Shown piece by piece: positions 19,367-29,167 of a stretch of DNA of 64,000 nt. Below the pieces are notes generated by a model. That model was not told the origin of the DNA. It did not search any database and saw only the letters and a list, made by a program, of their open reading frames with translations. Position numbers and translations under genes: made by a program. The number at the start of each line of letters is the position of its first letter. Position 1 is the first letter of the stretch. Source of the DNA: Acidobacteriota bacterium. Its GTDB lineage: Bacteria; Acidobacteriota; Terriglobia; Bryobacterales; Bryobacteraceae. The stretch is from positions 32,886-96,885 of the forward strand of contig JAPKZA010000244.1 in the NCBI GenBank assembly GCA_026394015.1, written 5' to 3'.

Positions 19367-21145
19367 CTAGGAGGCACACTCCCCTCGACCCAACTGCAGC
19401 GAGAAGGCGACTTCATCGCCCCAGTCCATGTACATTTCAGGCGTGAATTCGGTCGGTTTGGCCAGATCGGCCGTCATCTCTTTGAAGAAGGCGACCTTGT
19501 GCCGCAACACGTATTCACGGAACGATTCCCCCGCCTGCCGATCGGTCTGGAAATGATCGATCACGCGTCGTACGGCCACCGTCGCTAACCGCGCCGGCAG
19601 ACTCTGAATGGCCAAACCGAAACGGAGCATCCCTTCCCGGTCGTGCCCGCCGCCCAGCAACATCAAGTAGTAGGGCACTTCGCGACCGTTGATCTTGCGC
19701 GAATTTCCGTAGAAACCGAAGTCGGCGATCCAATGCTGTCCGCAAGAGTTTGGGCAACCACTGATTTTCACGCTCATCTTTCGAACCTGCGGATCGCGAT
19801 AATCGGAAACAGCTGCCGAGATCGCCGCCGCCAAATTCATCGATTTCGTCAACGCCAAATTGCACGAATATCCGCCCGGGCAGGAGACTGTATCGGTAAT
19901 CTCATACGCCCCGGCGTCCGCCAAATCGACGGCCTGCAACGCCGCGTGTACCCGACGCAAATTGTGGACGGGAATCCACGCGACCATCAGATTCTGGTCG
20001 ATCCCCACCCGCACATAGCTATCACCGGTATCCCGAGCGATCTGCGCCACGGCGCGCATCTGCGCGCTCACCATGTTGCCCTGTGGGCAACGAACCGTCA
20101 CAATCGCGTAACCAGGGTGCTTCTGTTCCTGGACGTTCGTTTCCAGCCATCGGTCAAACGTCGGGTCGGCCGGGGCCGAACCCAACACCGGTAACTGACC
20201 GCCTTCGCCTAACACAAACGGCTGCAACCGGAACCCACCAAAATTCTCCGGCACATACTCGGGCTCCGGCGTTCCACCGTTAGCCAGGATATCGGCAAAA
20301 TTGGCCTCAATCGTCTGCTTCACCCATTCGATGCCGCGCTCGCGCAGCACAAACTTCAAACGGGCCTTATTCTTGTTCCCGCGATTGCCATGCTGATTGA
20401 ACAACCGCAGCACCGCCTCCGTCCGCTGGATCAAGTGGCCTTCCGGCAGAAACTCATCGAGCAAAACCGCTTCGTTCGGCAGCGGTCCAAGCCCACCGCC
20501 CAACACCGTGCGGAAGCCCCGCTGCCCATCGCGGATCACTGCCGTCAACCCCAGGTCGTGGATCGCCAGCGCCATATCGTCGCGCTCGCCCCCGCCGAAA
20601 AATGCGATCTTAAACTTTCGCGGCATCGCGTCCGTCAGCGGATTATGCAAGAACGCCAACGCCACTTTGCGCACGTAAGGCTGCACGTCGAAAACTTCAT
20701 TCGCCAACAGTCCCGCCAGCGGCGACGCGGTAATGTTCCGCACCGTGTTGTAGCAGGCCTCTCGCGTCGTTAACCGCACAGACGCCAGTTTGTGCAACAA
20801 ATCCGCCACTTCCGGCAGCGGAATGAAGTGATATTGCATATTCTGCCGCGTCGTCAAATGGCCCTTGCCCGCCGCAAACTGGTCCGCCACCTCGGCCATG
20901 CAATCCATCTGCTCGGCCGTCATGATGCCCCCCGGAACCTTCGTCCGGATCATGTGGACACCTTCCTGGCGCTGAGAATACACCCCGCGCCGCAGTCGCT
21001 CCGCGCGAAACTGATCGGCCGTTAGACTGCCTGCCGTAAAGTCGGCCGCCACGGACCGAAATCGTTCAATATCTTCGCGGACAGTCTCGTCGTATGCCGC
21101 TTCCGCAGCTTCACGTGTGGGGTGTTTCAAATCAGCCAAAACCAA
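19367..21145 (-). CDS. Siroheme/4Fe-4S nitrite or sulfite reductase
   Basis: Cluster-binding Cys motifs CPGGYSC and GCPNSCGQH; GHLTTRQNMQYHFIPL substrate/siroheme region. Confidence 0.92.
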   Translation of the reverse strand: MVLADLKHPTREAAEAAYDETVREDIERFRSVAADFTAGSLTADQFRAERLRRGVYSQRQEGVHMIRTKVPGGIMTAEQMDCMAEVADQFAAGKGHLTTRQNMQYHFIPLPEVADLLHKLASVRLTTREACYNTVRNITASPLAGLLANEVFDVQPYVRKVALAFLHNPLTDAMPRKFKIAFFGGGERDDMALAIHDLGLTAVIRDGQRGFRTVLGGGLGPLPNEAVLLDEFLPEGHLIQRTEAVLRLFNQHGNRGNKNKARLKFVLRERGIEWVKQTIEANFADILANGGTPEPEYVPENFGGFRLQPFVLGEGGQLPVLGSAPADPTFDRWLETNVQEQKHPGYAIVTVRCPQGNMVSAQMRAVAQIARDTGDSYVRVGIDQNLMVAWIPVHNLRRVHAALQAVDLADAGAYEITDTVSCPGGYSCNLALTKSMNLAAAISAAVSDYRDPQVRKMSVKISGCPNSCGQHWIADFGFYGNSRKINGREVPYYLMLLGGGHDREGMLRFGLAIQSLPARLATVAVRRVIDHFQTDRQAGESFREYVLRHKVAFFKEMTADLAKPTEFTPEMYMDWGDEVAFSLQLGRGECAS

Positions 21146-21219
21146 TCTCCCTTATTCCGATCGAGAATAGCACATATGGACCGAAGACGCTAACTGCCGC
21201 GCCGCCGTAGAATGGATTC

Positions 21220-23154
21220 ATGCGTATCGGAGTCGCGCTCTTGGCCGTCGGGCTATTCGCCCAGACCGCCAAAGAGCAGGCGTTCCAATTTTATCAGCAA
21301 CAACGGTTCAAAGAGGCCGCCACGCTCTACGAGCAGCATATGGCAGCCCATCCCGATGACCGCTCCGCCGCCCTTCTCCTCGGCCTCGCTTGGCAACAAT
21401 CCGGCCTACTCCCGCAAGCCGAGGCCCAATTCACCCGCCTCAAGGCCCCCTATTTCCTCGCCCGCGTCCAATTCCTCCGCGGCCGTTTCGCCGAAGCCCT
21501 CGCCAGCGCCGACGACGCCCTGGCCGGCGGCGAATCGGCCGACCGCGTCTGGCAACTCCGCGGCCGCATCGAGGAAGAACGCGGCAATCTCGAACTCGCC
21601 GCCACCCACTACGGCCGCGCCACCTCGCCGGAGGGCCGCTCCGGCCTCGCCAGCGTCCTCTATAAACTCGGCCGCTACCCCGAAGCCCGCACCGCCGCGC
21701 TCGCCGCCCAAAACGCCGAAGGGCAGCAAATTCTTAAAAAGATCGCCCAAGCGCCCTCCCTGATCTCCCCCGACCCCGTCGTCCTCCCCCGCTTCAGCGT
21801 CCAAGATCTGCCCTTCACCCTCGCTCACTCCCCCACCGCCGCCAAGCACCTCGTCTCGACCATGGCCGGCGGGCTGGCGGCCGCCGATTTCGACGGCGAC
21901 GGCCTCGTCGACCTCTTCTTCCCCAACGGAGCGGACCCGCGCACCCTCAAGAAGAACGGCCCCCAGCACGCCAACGTCCTGCTTCTCAACCGCGGCCCCG
22001 CCGGCTGGAAGCCCCTCCCCGTCGCCGGAGACGGCTTCTCCATCGGTACCGCCGTCGGCGACTTCGACAACGACGGCGACCCCGACCTGTTCGTCGCTGG
22101 AGCCGGCCGCAACCTCCTCTATCGCAACGACCACGGCAAGTTGACCCTGATCCCCTCCGCCATCGCCGACGAGCCCTTCTCCGTGGCCGCCGTCTGGTTC
22201 GACTACGATCGCGACGGCTGGCTCGACCTGTTCGTCGTCAACTACCTCGCCTGGTCACCCGCCAATAACAAATTTTGCGGCGACCAAGCCAAGGGCCTCC
22301 GCGTCTACTGCAACCCCCGGGAGTTTGCCCCGCAAGCCAACCGCCTCTATCGCAACCGTCACGACGGAACGTTTGAAGACGTCTCCGCCCGCAGCGGCAT
22401 CAGCAAGCACCTCGGCAAGGGCATGAGCGTTGCCGCCGCCGACTTCGACGCCGATGGCTGGCTCGATCTATTCGTGACCAACGACGGCCTGCCCAATTTC
22501 CTATTCCGTAACCGCGGCGACGGCACGTTCTCGGAGGTCGGCCTCGAATCCGGCGTCGCTCTGAGCGAAAGTGGACAGCCGGTCTCCTCAATGGGCGCCA
22601 TCACCGCCGACTTCGATCGAGATGGCCGCCCCGATCTGCTGTTCACCGCCCTCGTCCGCGAGACCTTCCCCCTCTTCCGCAACCTCGGCGCCGGCCGCTT
22701 TCAAGACGTCTCCTTCCCCGCCAAGCTCGGGCCCCTCACCCTCACCCGCTCCGGCTGGGGTGCCGTCTTCGGCGATTTCAACAACGACGGCTGGCCCGAC
22801 CTGCTCACCGCCAACAGCCACGTCACCGACAATATCGCCGCTGTCTCGAACGAGGTCTATGAAGAGACCTCCACCGTCTTTGTCCAATCCCGCGGCGTCT
22901 TCCTCCAGGCCCTGCCGGTCACCCCCAAGGGCGCCTGGCGCGGAGCCGTCGTCGCCGACTTCGACAACGACGGCCGACTCGACGCCGTGCTTACCCGCCT
23001 CGGCGCGCCCGCCGTGTTCCTGCACAACATCACCGAACCGGCCGGCCGCTCCGAGTCCAAGCCCCGCCCCCGCCTACTCCCCACCGCCTGCGGGTACGCC
23101 AGCTCCTGCGCCGGGCCCATTCATGTCGGCCTAGGCCAGAATGTCCCGCAGTAG
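21220..23154 (+). CDS. TPR + FG-GAP/VCBS repeat protein (CRTAC1-like) with apparently truncated UnbV/ASPIC end
   Basis: N-terminal TPR-like repeats; repeated Ca-binding-like DFDGDGLVDLF, DFDNDGDPDLF, DYDRDGWLDLF, DFNNDGWPDLL motifs; C-terminus GYASSCAGPIHVGLG. Confidence 0.85.
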   Translation: MRIGVALLAVGLFAQTAKEQAFQFYQQQRFKEAATLYEQHMAAHPDDRSAALLLGLAWQQSGLLPQAEAQFTRLKAPYFLARVQFLRGRFAEALASADDALAGGESADRVWQLRGRIEEERGNLELAATHYGRATSPEGRSGLASVLYKLGRYPEARTAALAAQNAEGQQILKKIAQAPSLISPDPVVLPRFSVQDLPFTLAHSPTAAKHLVSTMAGGLAAADFDGDGLVDLFFPNGADPRTLKKNGPQHANVLLLNRGPAGWKPLPVAGDGFSIGTAVGDFDNDGDPDLFVAGAGRNLLYRNDHGKLTLIPSAIADEPFSVAAVWFDYDRDGWLDLFVVNYLAWSPANNKFCGDQAKGLRVYCNPREFAPQANRLYRNRHDGTFEDVSARSGISKHLGKGMSVAAADFDADGWLDLFVTNDGLPNFLFRNRGDGTFSEVGLESGVALSESGQPVSSMGAITADFDRDGRPDLLFTALVRETFPLFRNLGAGRFQDVSFPAKLGPLTLTRSGWGAVFGDFNNDGWPDLLTANSHVTDNIAAVSNEVYEETSTVFVQSRGVFLQALPVTPKGAWRGAVVADFDNDGRLDAVLTRLGAPAVFLHNITEPAGRSESKPRPRLLPTACGYASSCAGPIHVGLGQNVPQ

Positions 23155-24495
23155 CTCCCCGTGCACGTCCGTCAGCCGAAAATTCCGACCGCTGTACAGG
23201 TACGTCAACTTCGTGTGATCCAGGCCCATCAGGTGCAGCAGCGTCGCATTCAAATCGTGCGGATGCACCGGCTGCTCCACGGCCTTGTACCCAAACTCAT
23301 CGGTCGCCCCATGCACATGCCCGCCCTTCACCCCGCCGCCGGCCAACAATATCGAGTACCCCAACGAGTTGTGATCCCGCCCGTTGTGGAGCTTCGTCGT
23401 CGATCCGGTCTCTACCGCCGGCGTCCGTCCGAACTCCGTCCCCACCACGACGAGCGTCTCCTGCAGTAGCCCCCGTTCTTCCAAATCCTGCACCAACGCC
23501 GCAATCGCCGGATCGGCCTGCCGCGCCAACCGCCCGTGCGCCTGAATGTCCTCATGCGAATCCCACGGTTGCGAATTCCCGAAGTAGATCTGCACCATCC
23601 GCACGCCCTTTTCCACCATCCGCCGCGCCATCAGACAGCCCCGGCCAAACGCCGAATCGCCGTACCGCGCCCGCACCGCCGGTGACTCCTTGGCCAAGTC
23701 AAACACCTCCGGCCCTTCGGTCTGCATTCGATAGGCGACCTCCATCGATTCGATCGTCGCCTCCAACTGCCCATCGCCCGGCCGCGCCGCCAGATGCTCC
23801 TCGTTCAGCGCCTTCAACAAATCCAGCTGCTTCCGTTGCGCCGCCGATGTTGTGTTCCCCGGGTCAACGTACTTGATCAGCTTCTTCGGGTCCGTCTCGT
23901 TGATCCCAATAAACGTTCCCTGATAGATCGCGGGCAAAAACGCGCTCTCCCACAGCGGCGGCCCCACCACCGGCGTCCCGGGACACATTACCACAAAGCC
24001 CGGCAGGTTTCGATTTTCCGTCCCCAGACCATAGGTCAGCCAACTGCCCAGCGACGGCCGGCCCGGCTGAATCGCCCCGCAATTGGTCATAAACAGCGAC
24101 GGCTCATGGTTCGGCACATCGTTGTACATCGACCGCACCACCGTGAACTTATCGATCATCGAACCGATCTTCGGGAAGATCTCGCTGACCTCAATCCCGC
24201 TCTGCCCGTACTTCTTGAACGCGAACGGAGACCGCATCAGGCTGCCGGTCACCCGTTCTGTTTTCGGGTTCCCGCCCGGCATCGGTTGCCCGTGGTACTT
24301 AGCCAGCGACGGCTTCGGGTCAAACGTATCCACCTGCGACATGCCGCCATTCAGGATGAGGTAGATGACGTGTTTCGCCTTGGCTGGAAAGTGCGGCGCC
24401 TTCGGAGCGAACGCGTCCGCCGCCATTAAATCGGATAGCGCCACGCCACCGAATCCACACCCTACCCGCGCCAATAGCTCTCGTCTAGTCCACAT
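23131..24495 (-). CDS. DUF1501 domain protein (sulfatase-like fold)
   Basis: MWTRRELLARVGCGFGGVAL (Tat-like), HVIYLILNGGMSQVDTFDPKPSL, VVGTEFGRTPAVETGS, GRDHNSLGYSILLAGGGVKGG. Confidence 0.92.
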   Translation of the reverse strand: MWTRRELLARVGCGFGGVALSDLMAADAFAPKAPHFPAKAKHVIYLILNGGMSQVDTFDPKPSLAKYHGQPMPGGNPKTERVTGSLMRSPFAFKKYGQSGIEVSEIFPKIGSMIDKFTVVRSMYNDVPNHEPSLFMTNCGAIQPGRPSLGSWLTYGLGTENRNLPGFVVMCPGTPVVGPPLWESAFLPAIYQGTFIGINETDPKKLIKYVDPGNTTSAAQRKQLDLLKALNEEHLAARPGDGQLEATIESMEVAYRMQTEGPEVFDLAKESPAVRARYGDSAFGRGCLMARRMVEKGVRMVQIYFGNSQPWDSHEDIQAHGRLARQADPAIAALVQDLEERGLLQETLVVVGTEFGRTPAVETGSTTKLHNGRDHNSLGYSILLAGGGVKGGHVHGATDEFGYKAVEQPVHPHDLNATLLHLMGLDHTKLTYLYSGRNFRLTDVHGELLRDILA

Positions 24496-26731
24496 AAAGA
24501 AACTCGTTCGCACTCAACAAAACCTGCGCGTACTCGGCCTTCGATGCCTCGCGCAAAAACTGCTCACCGCGTTCTTTCTCGCGTGCCGACGGAGCTCGTT
24601 GGAACAACAGTTCGTACGCCCGCTCCACGCTCGTAATCCGCCCGCCCAACGCCTTCGCCCGTCGCTTAATGAAGTCGCTATTCAAAAAGTACAGCCGCTG
24701 CAGCGGCACATTCGTCGCCGCCCGATGCTCGGCGCTCGCGCTCGAACTCGGGACGTCAAACAGCGCCAGCGTCTCATTCTGCTGGTACCGCCCCACCCGC
24801 GCATACACCGTCCGCCGCAAGTTGCGATCATCCAATTCCGCCGACTCGCCCCCCACCGTGCAATCGAGTTCCCCGCTCACGGCCAGAATCGCATCCCGCA
24901 TCGACTCGGCATCCATCCGCCGCCGCTCCGCGCGCCAGAACAAACGGTTCGAAGGGTCCACCTTTTCGCCCGCCCCCGTATTCGCGCTCGAAGCCTGATA
25001 GGTCTCACTCAGCACGATCTCCCGAATCAATGCCTTCGGAGACCACTGCAGTGCCACAAATCGTGCCGCCAAATATTCAAGCAACTCCGGGTTCGCCGGC
25101 CGCTCGCCCATCAGGCCGTAGTTGGATGGTGTCCGCACCACCCCATGGCCCAGCAGGTGCTCCCAAATCCGGTTCGCCATCACCCGCGCGGCCAGCGGAT
25201 GCGCCACCACGGCCTCGGCTAACTGCAACCGTCCGCTTCCCTGCCCCAGCGCCGCGCCGCCCAGCGCCGTCAAAAACTGCCGCGGAATCTTCGGCCCCAG
25301 CCGCTCCGGGTTCCCCCGCAGGTTCAATTCAATATCGATCGGCTCTTCGTGCTCGGCCACTCCATGCAGGAACGGGTACGCCGCCGGGCTCGTCTTTTTC
25401 AAGCTCGCCAGCTCCGCCCGCAGCGTATCCAAATGTCGCTTCCATTCGCCGCTCAAATGGTCGTCAATCTTGCTCACGCGCAGCAGAGCCGTGTCGCCGC
25501 TGAACATCTTCCGCCACAGCGTGTACCGGTCCCGCTCCAGCGACTCGGTCGGAATATCGGCCCCGGGATTGAAGTCCGCCTCGGAGTCATAGTTGCCGGG
25601 CAGAATCTCCTTCCGCCGCTTCGTGGGCGGAGGCGCCGCCTTTGCCACCAGCTTTGCGTTCTCGGCATCCAGCGCCCGCTTCTCTTCGGCCACTTGCCGC
25701 ACCAACGCGCCAAACGCTTCGGCCGCCGCCCGATCCCGCGTCTTGTCCCACCCCGCCCGAAACGGCTGATCCTCGTCCGGCTTCGCCAGGTACGCCTGCC
25801 ACCGTTTGGTCAAGTCCGCGTCGACCGCGCCGGTCCCCATCATCAGATCGGCAATGCGAAACGACAAAATCTCCGCCAACTGCTCCCGCTGCTTCTCCAC
25901 AAACGCGGCAATGGTTTTCTCCTGCGCGGCAATCTTCTTCTGGCGCGCCTGGTAACGGTCCACCTCTGCCGCCGCGGCCAACGGATACTCTTTGTATGCC
26001 GTGCTGGCAAACACCCCCGCCAACGCGTAGTAATCGCGTTGCGAAATCGGGTCGTACTTGTGATCGTGGCACCGGGCGCACGCCGCCGTAATCCCCAGGA
26101 AACCGCGCGTCACCATATCCACCCGGTCATGCCGTTCGTCCGCCCGCGCCTGCGGCGGCTGCGAAATCCCGTAGTACCACGGCCCCAAACCGAACAAACC
26201 CAGCCCGCCCAGATACCGCTCCCGGTTCGGGAGCAGGTCCCCCGCAATCTGCGCCTTCACAAAAACGTCGTACGGCATATCGTCGTTCAACGCGCCGACC
26301 ACCCAGTCGCGATAGCGCCAAGCGTTCGCGTACGGATGCGGCGCGGTACCGTGAAAATCGTCCTCGCCGTAGCGGGCCACGTCGAGCCAGTGCCGCGCCC
26401 AGCGCTCCCCAAATTGCCGCGAAGCCAACAACCTGTCCACCAGTTTTTCGACATTTGGATCCGCCAAAAACAGCTGCGCCTCGGCTTCGGTCGGCGGTAA
26501 CCCGGTCAAGTCAAAATGCAGTCGCCGCGACAGAGTCCGCGCATCGGCCCGCGGATTCGGCACCAACTGCTTCTTTACAAGGCCCGCCCGCACATGCCCA
26601 TCGATCGACCCCGTCACCGGACGCAGCGGCGTAAAGCTCCACCAGAGCTTGGCCGCGGGCTGCGCGAAAGCACTAGCCGCAAGGATGAGTAAAAACCAAC
26701 GCACGCCCCATTCTACTTGCGCGCAATCCAC
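24485..26731 (-). CDS. DUF1549/DUF1553 domain protein (Planctomycete-type), no N-terminal cytochrome motif
   Basis: RRLHFDLTGLPPTEAEAQLFL, ERWARHWLDVARYGE, GITAACARCHDHKYDPI, VMANRIWEHLLGHGVVRTPSNYGLMG. Stop overlaps the DUF1501 start. Confidence 0.92.
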   Translation of the reverse strand: MDCAQVEWGVRWFLLILAASAFAQPAAKLWWSFTPLRPVTGSIDGHVRAGLVKKQLVPNPRADARTLSRRLHFDLTGLPPTEAEAQLFLADPNVEKLVDRLLASRQFGERWARHWLDVARYGEDDFHGTAPHPYANAWRYRDWVVGALNDDMPYDVFVKAQIAGDLLPNRERYLGGLGLFGLGPWYYGISQPPQARADERHDRVDMVTRGFLGITAACARCHDHKYDPISQRDYYALAGVFASTAYKEYPLAAAAEVDRYQARQKKIAAQEKTIAAFVEKQREQLAEILSFRIADLMMGTGAVDADLTKRWQAYLAKPDEDQPFRAGWDKTRDRAAAEAFGALVRQVAEEKRALDAENAKLVAKAAPPPTKRRKEILPGNYDSEADFNPGADIPTESLERDRYTLWRKMFSGDTALLRVSKIDDHLSGEWKRHLDTLRAELASLKKTSPAAYPFLHGVAEHEEPIDIELNLRGNPERLGPKIPRQFLTALGGAALGQGSGRLQLAEAVVAHPLAARVMANRIWEHLLGHGVVRTPSNYGLMGERPANPELLEYLAARFVALQWSPKALIREIVLSETYQASSANTGAGEKVDPSNRLFWRAERRRMDAESMRDAILAVSGELDCTVGGESAELDDRNLRRTVYARVGRYQQNETLALFDVPSSSASAEHRAATNVPLQRLYFLNSDFIKRRAKALGGRITSVERAYELLFQRAPSAREKERGEQFLREASKAEYAQVLLSANEFLYVD

Positions 26732-26736
26732 TCATT

Positions 26737-27378
26737 CTACTTGCGAGCAATCCAAACGAGGAAGAGCCCATCCGGGTCCACGTCTTCCCAATACGAAATC
26801 GGTCGGCTCGTCACCTCGCGGCAGTGCCGCCGCAGCATCTTTTCCAGCTCCTGCTGACCGAACCAACGCTCCCACTCGGGGGTCTCAAACCGACCCCAGT
26901 GGTCCTTGTTTTTGTCGATGACGACAATCGCCCCGCCCGGCTTCACCACCCGGCACAACTCCGCCACGGCCGCCTCAATATCCACGGCGTGTTCGAGCGA
27001 CTCGGTCGCATAGGCGGCATCAAACGCGCCCGTCTGAAACGGCAACTGCGTCAGGCTCCCCGCCGTCGGCCACAGCGGTTCCTGTACGTGCCGCAACATC
27101 GCCACCGCCAAATCCATCCCGCAGAATTTCGCCGCCGGATACTCGGCCAGCAGTGCCCGGGCGAACCGACCCTTGCCACAGCCAGCGTCCAGCACCCGCT
27201 TCCCGTTCAAATCGCCGAACGTCTCTACCAACACCCTCACGTGCAAAATCCGCGGATTAATCGTCGAAGGAAAATGCTCCTCGTCCGCCGCCGCTTCTTC
27301 AAACGAACGGCGGATCCGCTCTCGCAGATCCGCCGTCAGCTCCGGTTTCTTTTTCGAAAACAGATCGAAAAGACCCAT
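26737..27378 (-). CDS. Class I SAM-dependent methyltransferase
   Basis: NGKRVLDAGCGKGRFARALL, FDAAYATESLEHAVD, KPGGAIVVIDKN. Confidence 0.88.
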   Translation of the reverse strand: MGLFDLFSKKKPELTADLRERIRRSFEEAAADEEHFPSTINPRILHVRVLVETFGDLNGKRVLDAGCGKGRFARALLAEYPAAKFCGMDLAVAMLRHVQEPLWPTAGSLTQLPFQTGAFDAAYATESLEHAVDIEAAVAELCRVVKPGGAIVVIDKNKDHWGRFETPEWERWFGQQELEKMLRRHCREVTSRPISYWEDVDPDGLFLVWIARK

Positions 27379-27389
27379 TTAAGCCCCGC

Positions 27390-28574
27390 TTACGCCTTCG
27401 TTAGGAAGATCGGAATCCCCTGCTTATTGCTGTAATTCGGCCGGTAGCGGTCCAGGTTGTACATCGTATCGACGTCCACCTTGCGCGGTCCCAGCTTCGG
27501 ATCCGGAATTTCCACCATCGCGTAGCAGCCATGGTTGATCGCCGCCATCAGGCCGCTCTTGCCTTCCAGAATCGCGTCGAAGGCCATGTTGCCGAACGTG
27601 GTCGCTACCATCTTGTCAACGAAGTCCGGGCTGCCGCCGCGGAGGTCGTAGGTCAGATCGCTGACGATCGCTTCCAGCCCCGCTCGCTTCTTGGCCTGTT
27701 CGGCGAACAGTTCGCCGACATTCATCTTTCGGCGATGGCCGTAGTCGTCCGGCTCGCCGTACTCCTGCACTTCGTACCCTTGCCATGCCGCTCCCTCGGA
27801 CAGCACCACGAGCGCGTAGTTCGACGGGTTGTTTTTCTTGTCCCGAGAAACCAGTTCGAGCATTTTGTCCAGGTCAAACGCATGTTCCGGAATGCCGCAG
27901 CGGATCGAAGTCACGTACGCCGTATAAAGGGCCGTATACCCGGCGTCGCGGCCAAAAATCCGAAACACGCCCACCCGCTCGTGCGAGCCGACGGTTGTCC
28001 GCTGCCGTTGGATCGCGTCATGCGCCCGGGAAATGGCCGTCGAAAAACCGATGCAATACTCCGTGTTCCGCACGTCGTTGTCCATCGTCTTCGGCACGGC
28101 TACAACTTTGAAGCCCAGCTTGTCGAGCTTCTGCGCGTAGCTCAGGGTGTCGTCGCCACCAATGGCGACAAGGCAATCGACGCCCAGCTTTTCGAGGTTC
28201 GCCAGCACGTGCTTCGAAATGTCGTAAGCCTGAAAGGTCTCGCCTTTCTTGGTCACCGATTCCGGGGTGAAACTATCCGCGCTCAGGAAGGATGGCAGCT
28301 TGCGCATCCGCGCCGGGTTCGTGCGGCTCGAGTGCAGGAAGGTCCCGCCGAAGCGATCAATCGTCCGCGTGTTCTCGCGGCTCAAGGGAGTCAGATACTT
28401 TTTCTTCGACTCCTCGTCGTCAAGGTTCAGGTGCGTGAGCCCTTCCCAACCGCGCCGAAAGCCCAGAACATCGATGCCGAGTTCGGAAGCGCGATAGGTG
28501 ACACCCTTAATCACCGAATTTAAGCCGGGGACGTCGCCGCCTCCCGTCAGGATGCCGATACGCTGAATTGCCAT
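27390..28574 (-). CDS. 6-phosphofructokinase, likely PPi-dependent
   Basis: GILTGGGDVPGLNSVI, GGDDTLSYAQKL, VAVPKTMDNDVRNTEYCIGFSTA. GGDDT and PKTxDND fit the PPi-type signature. Confidence 0.9.
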   Translation of the reverse strand: MAIQRIGILTGGGDVPGLNSVIKGVTYRASELGIDVLGFRRGWEGLTHLNLDDEESKKKYLTPLSRENTRTIDRFGGTFLHSSRTNPARMRKLPSFLSADSFTPESVTKKGETFQAYDISKHVLANLEKLGVDCLVAIGGDDTLSYAQKLDKLGFKVVAVPKTMDNDVRNTEYCIGFSTAISRAHDAIQRQRTTVGSHERVGVFRIFGRDAGYTALYTAYVTSIRCGIPEHAFDLDKMLELVSRDKKNNPSNYALVVLSEGAAWQGYEVQEYGEPDDYGHRRKMNVGELFAEQAKKRAGLEAIVSDLTYDLRGGSPDFVDKMVATTFGNMAFDAILEGKSGLMAAINHGCYAMVEIPDPKLGPRKVDVDTMYNLDRYRPNYSNKQGIPIFLTKA

Positions 28575-28640
28575 GAATCTCCTAGGAAAAATGGGGGTTT
28601 CTTTTCATTATAAGGCGAGCAGCCGCGGACGATGAGGTAA

Positions 28641-29153
28641 TTGAGGGAGAAGCGCGTGGCATCGGAGAGTTCAAAATCGTGGATCGGTGCCGGGGTGGCC
28701 GTTTGGGCCATCGCGCTGAACGCGATTCTGGCCGGCTGGATGGTCCCGCACACGCTGCCCTTGCGGGCGATCGCGATGCCGATACAGTCGACACAATGGA
28801 CGGCCACCCATCTGCTGCGGACCGATTGCGACTGCTCCGCGGCGGTCTATCGGCATCTGATCGCGCGTCGGGCCCGCCCGGACTGGCAGGAGAACGTTCA
28901 TCTGAATCTCCCCCGTCCGGAGTGGATTCCCCCGTTGGAACGTGCTGGCTTCCGCGTCGAAGTCACCGGGGTCCGCAGCGGTCCCCGCCTGGTTCTAAAT
29001 GGGCCCTCCGGCCAAAGTTGGCAGGGCGGCTACGCCCCCCGCCGCCCCCGCCCCGGCCTGGCTCTCGAAGACCTTGCCTCCATGCAGTCGTTTCGCGCTG
29101 GTCGCCCTCCCGAGCCCATCGCGGCGTATGGCTGCGCCACCAACACTCCATAA
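28641..29153 (+). CDS. Small membrane-anchored protein with CxC motif (possibly RedB-like)
   Basis: One N-terminal TM helix, then [19 protein letters not shown]; immediately upstream of a chemoreceptor-like gene. Confidence 0.55.
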   Translation: MREKRVASESSKSWIGAGVAVWAIALNAILAGWMVPHTLPLRAIAMPIQSTQWTATHLLRTDCDCSAAVYRHLIARRARPDWQENVHLNLPRPEWIPPLERAGFRVEVTGVRSGPRLVLNGPSGQSWQGGYAPRRPRPGLALEDLASMQSFRAGRPPEPIAAYGCATNTP

Positions 29154-29167
29154 CCAGTAAGACTCCC

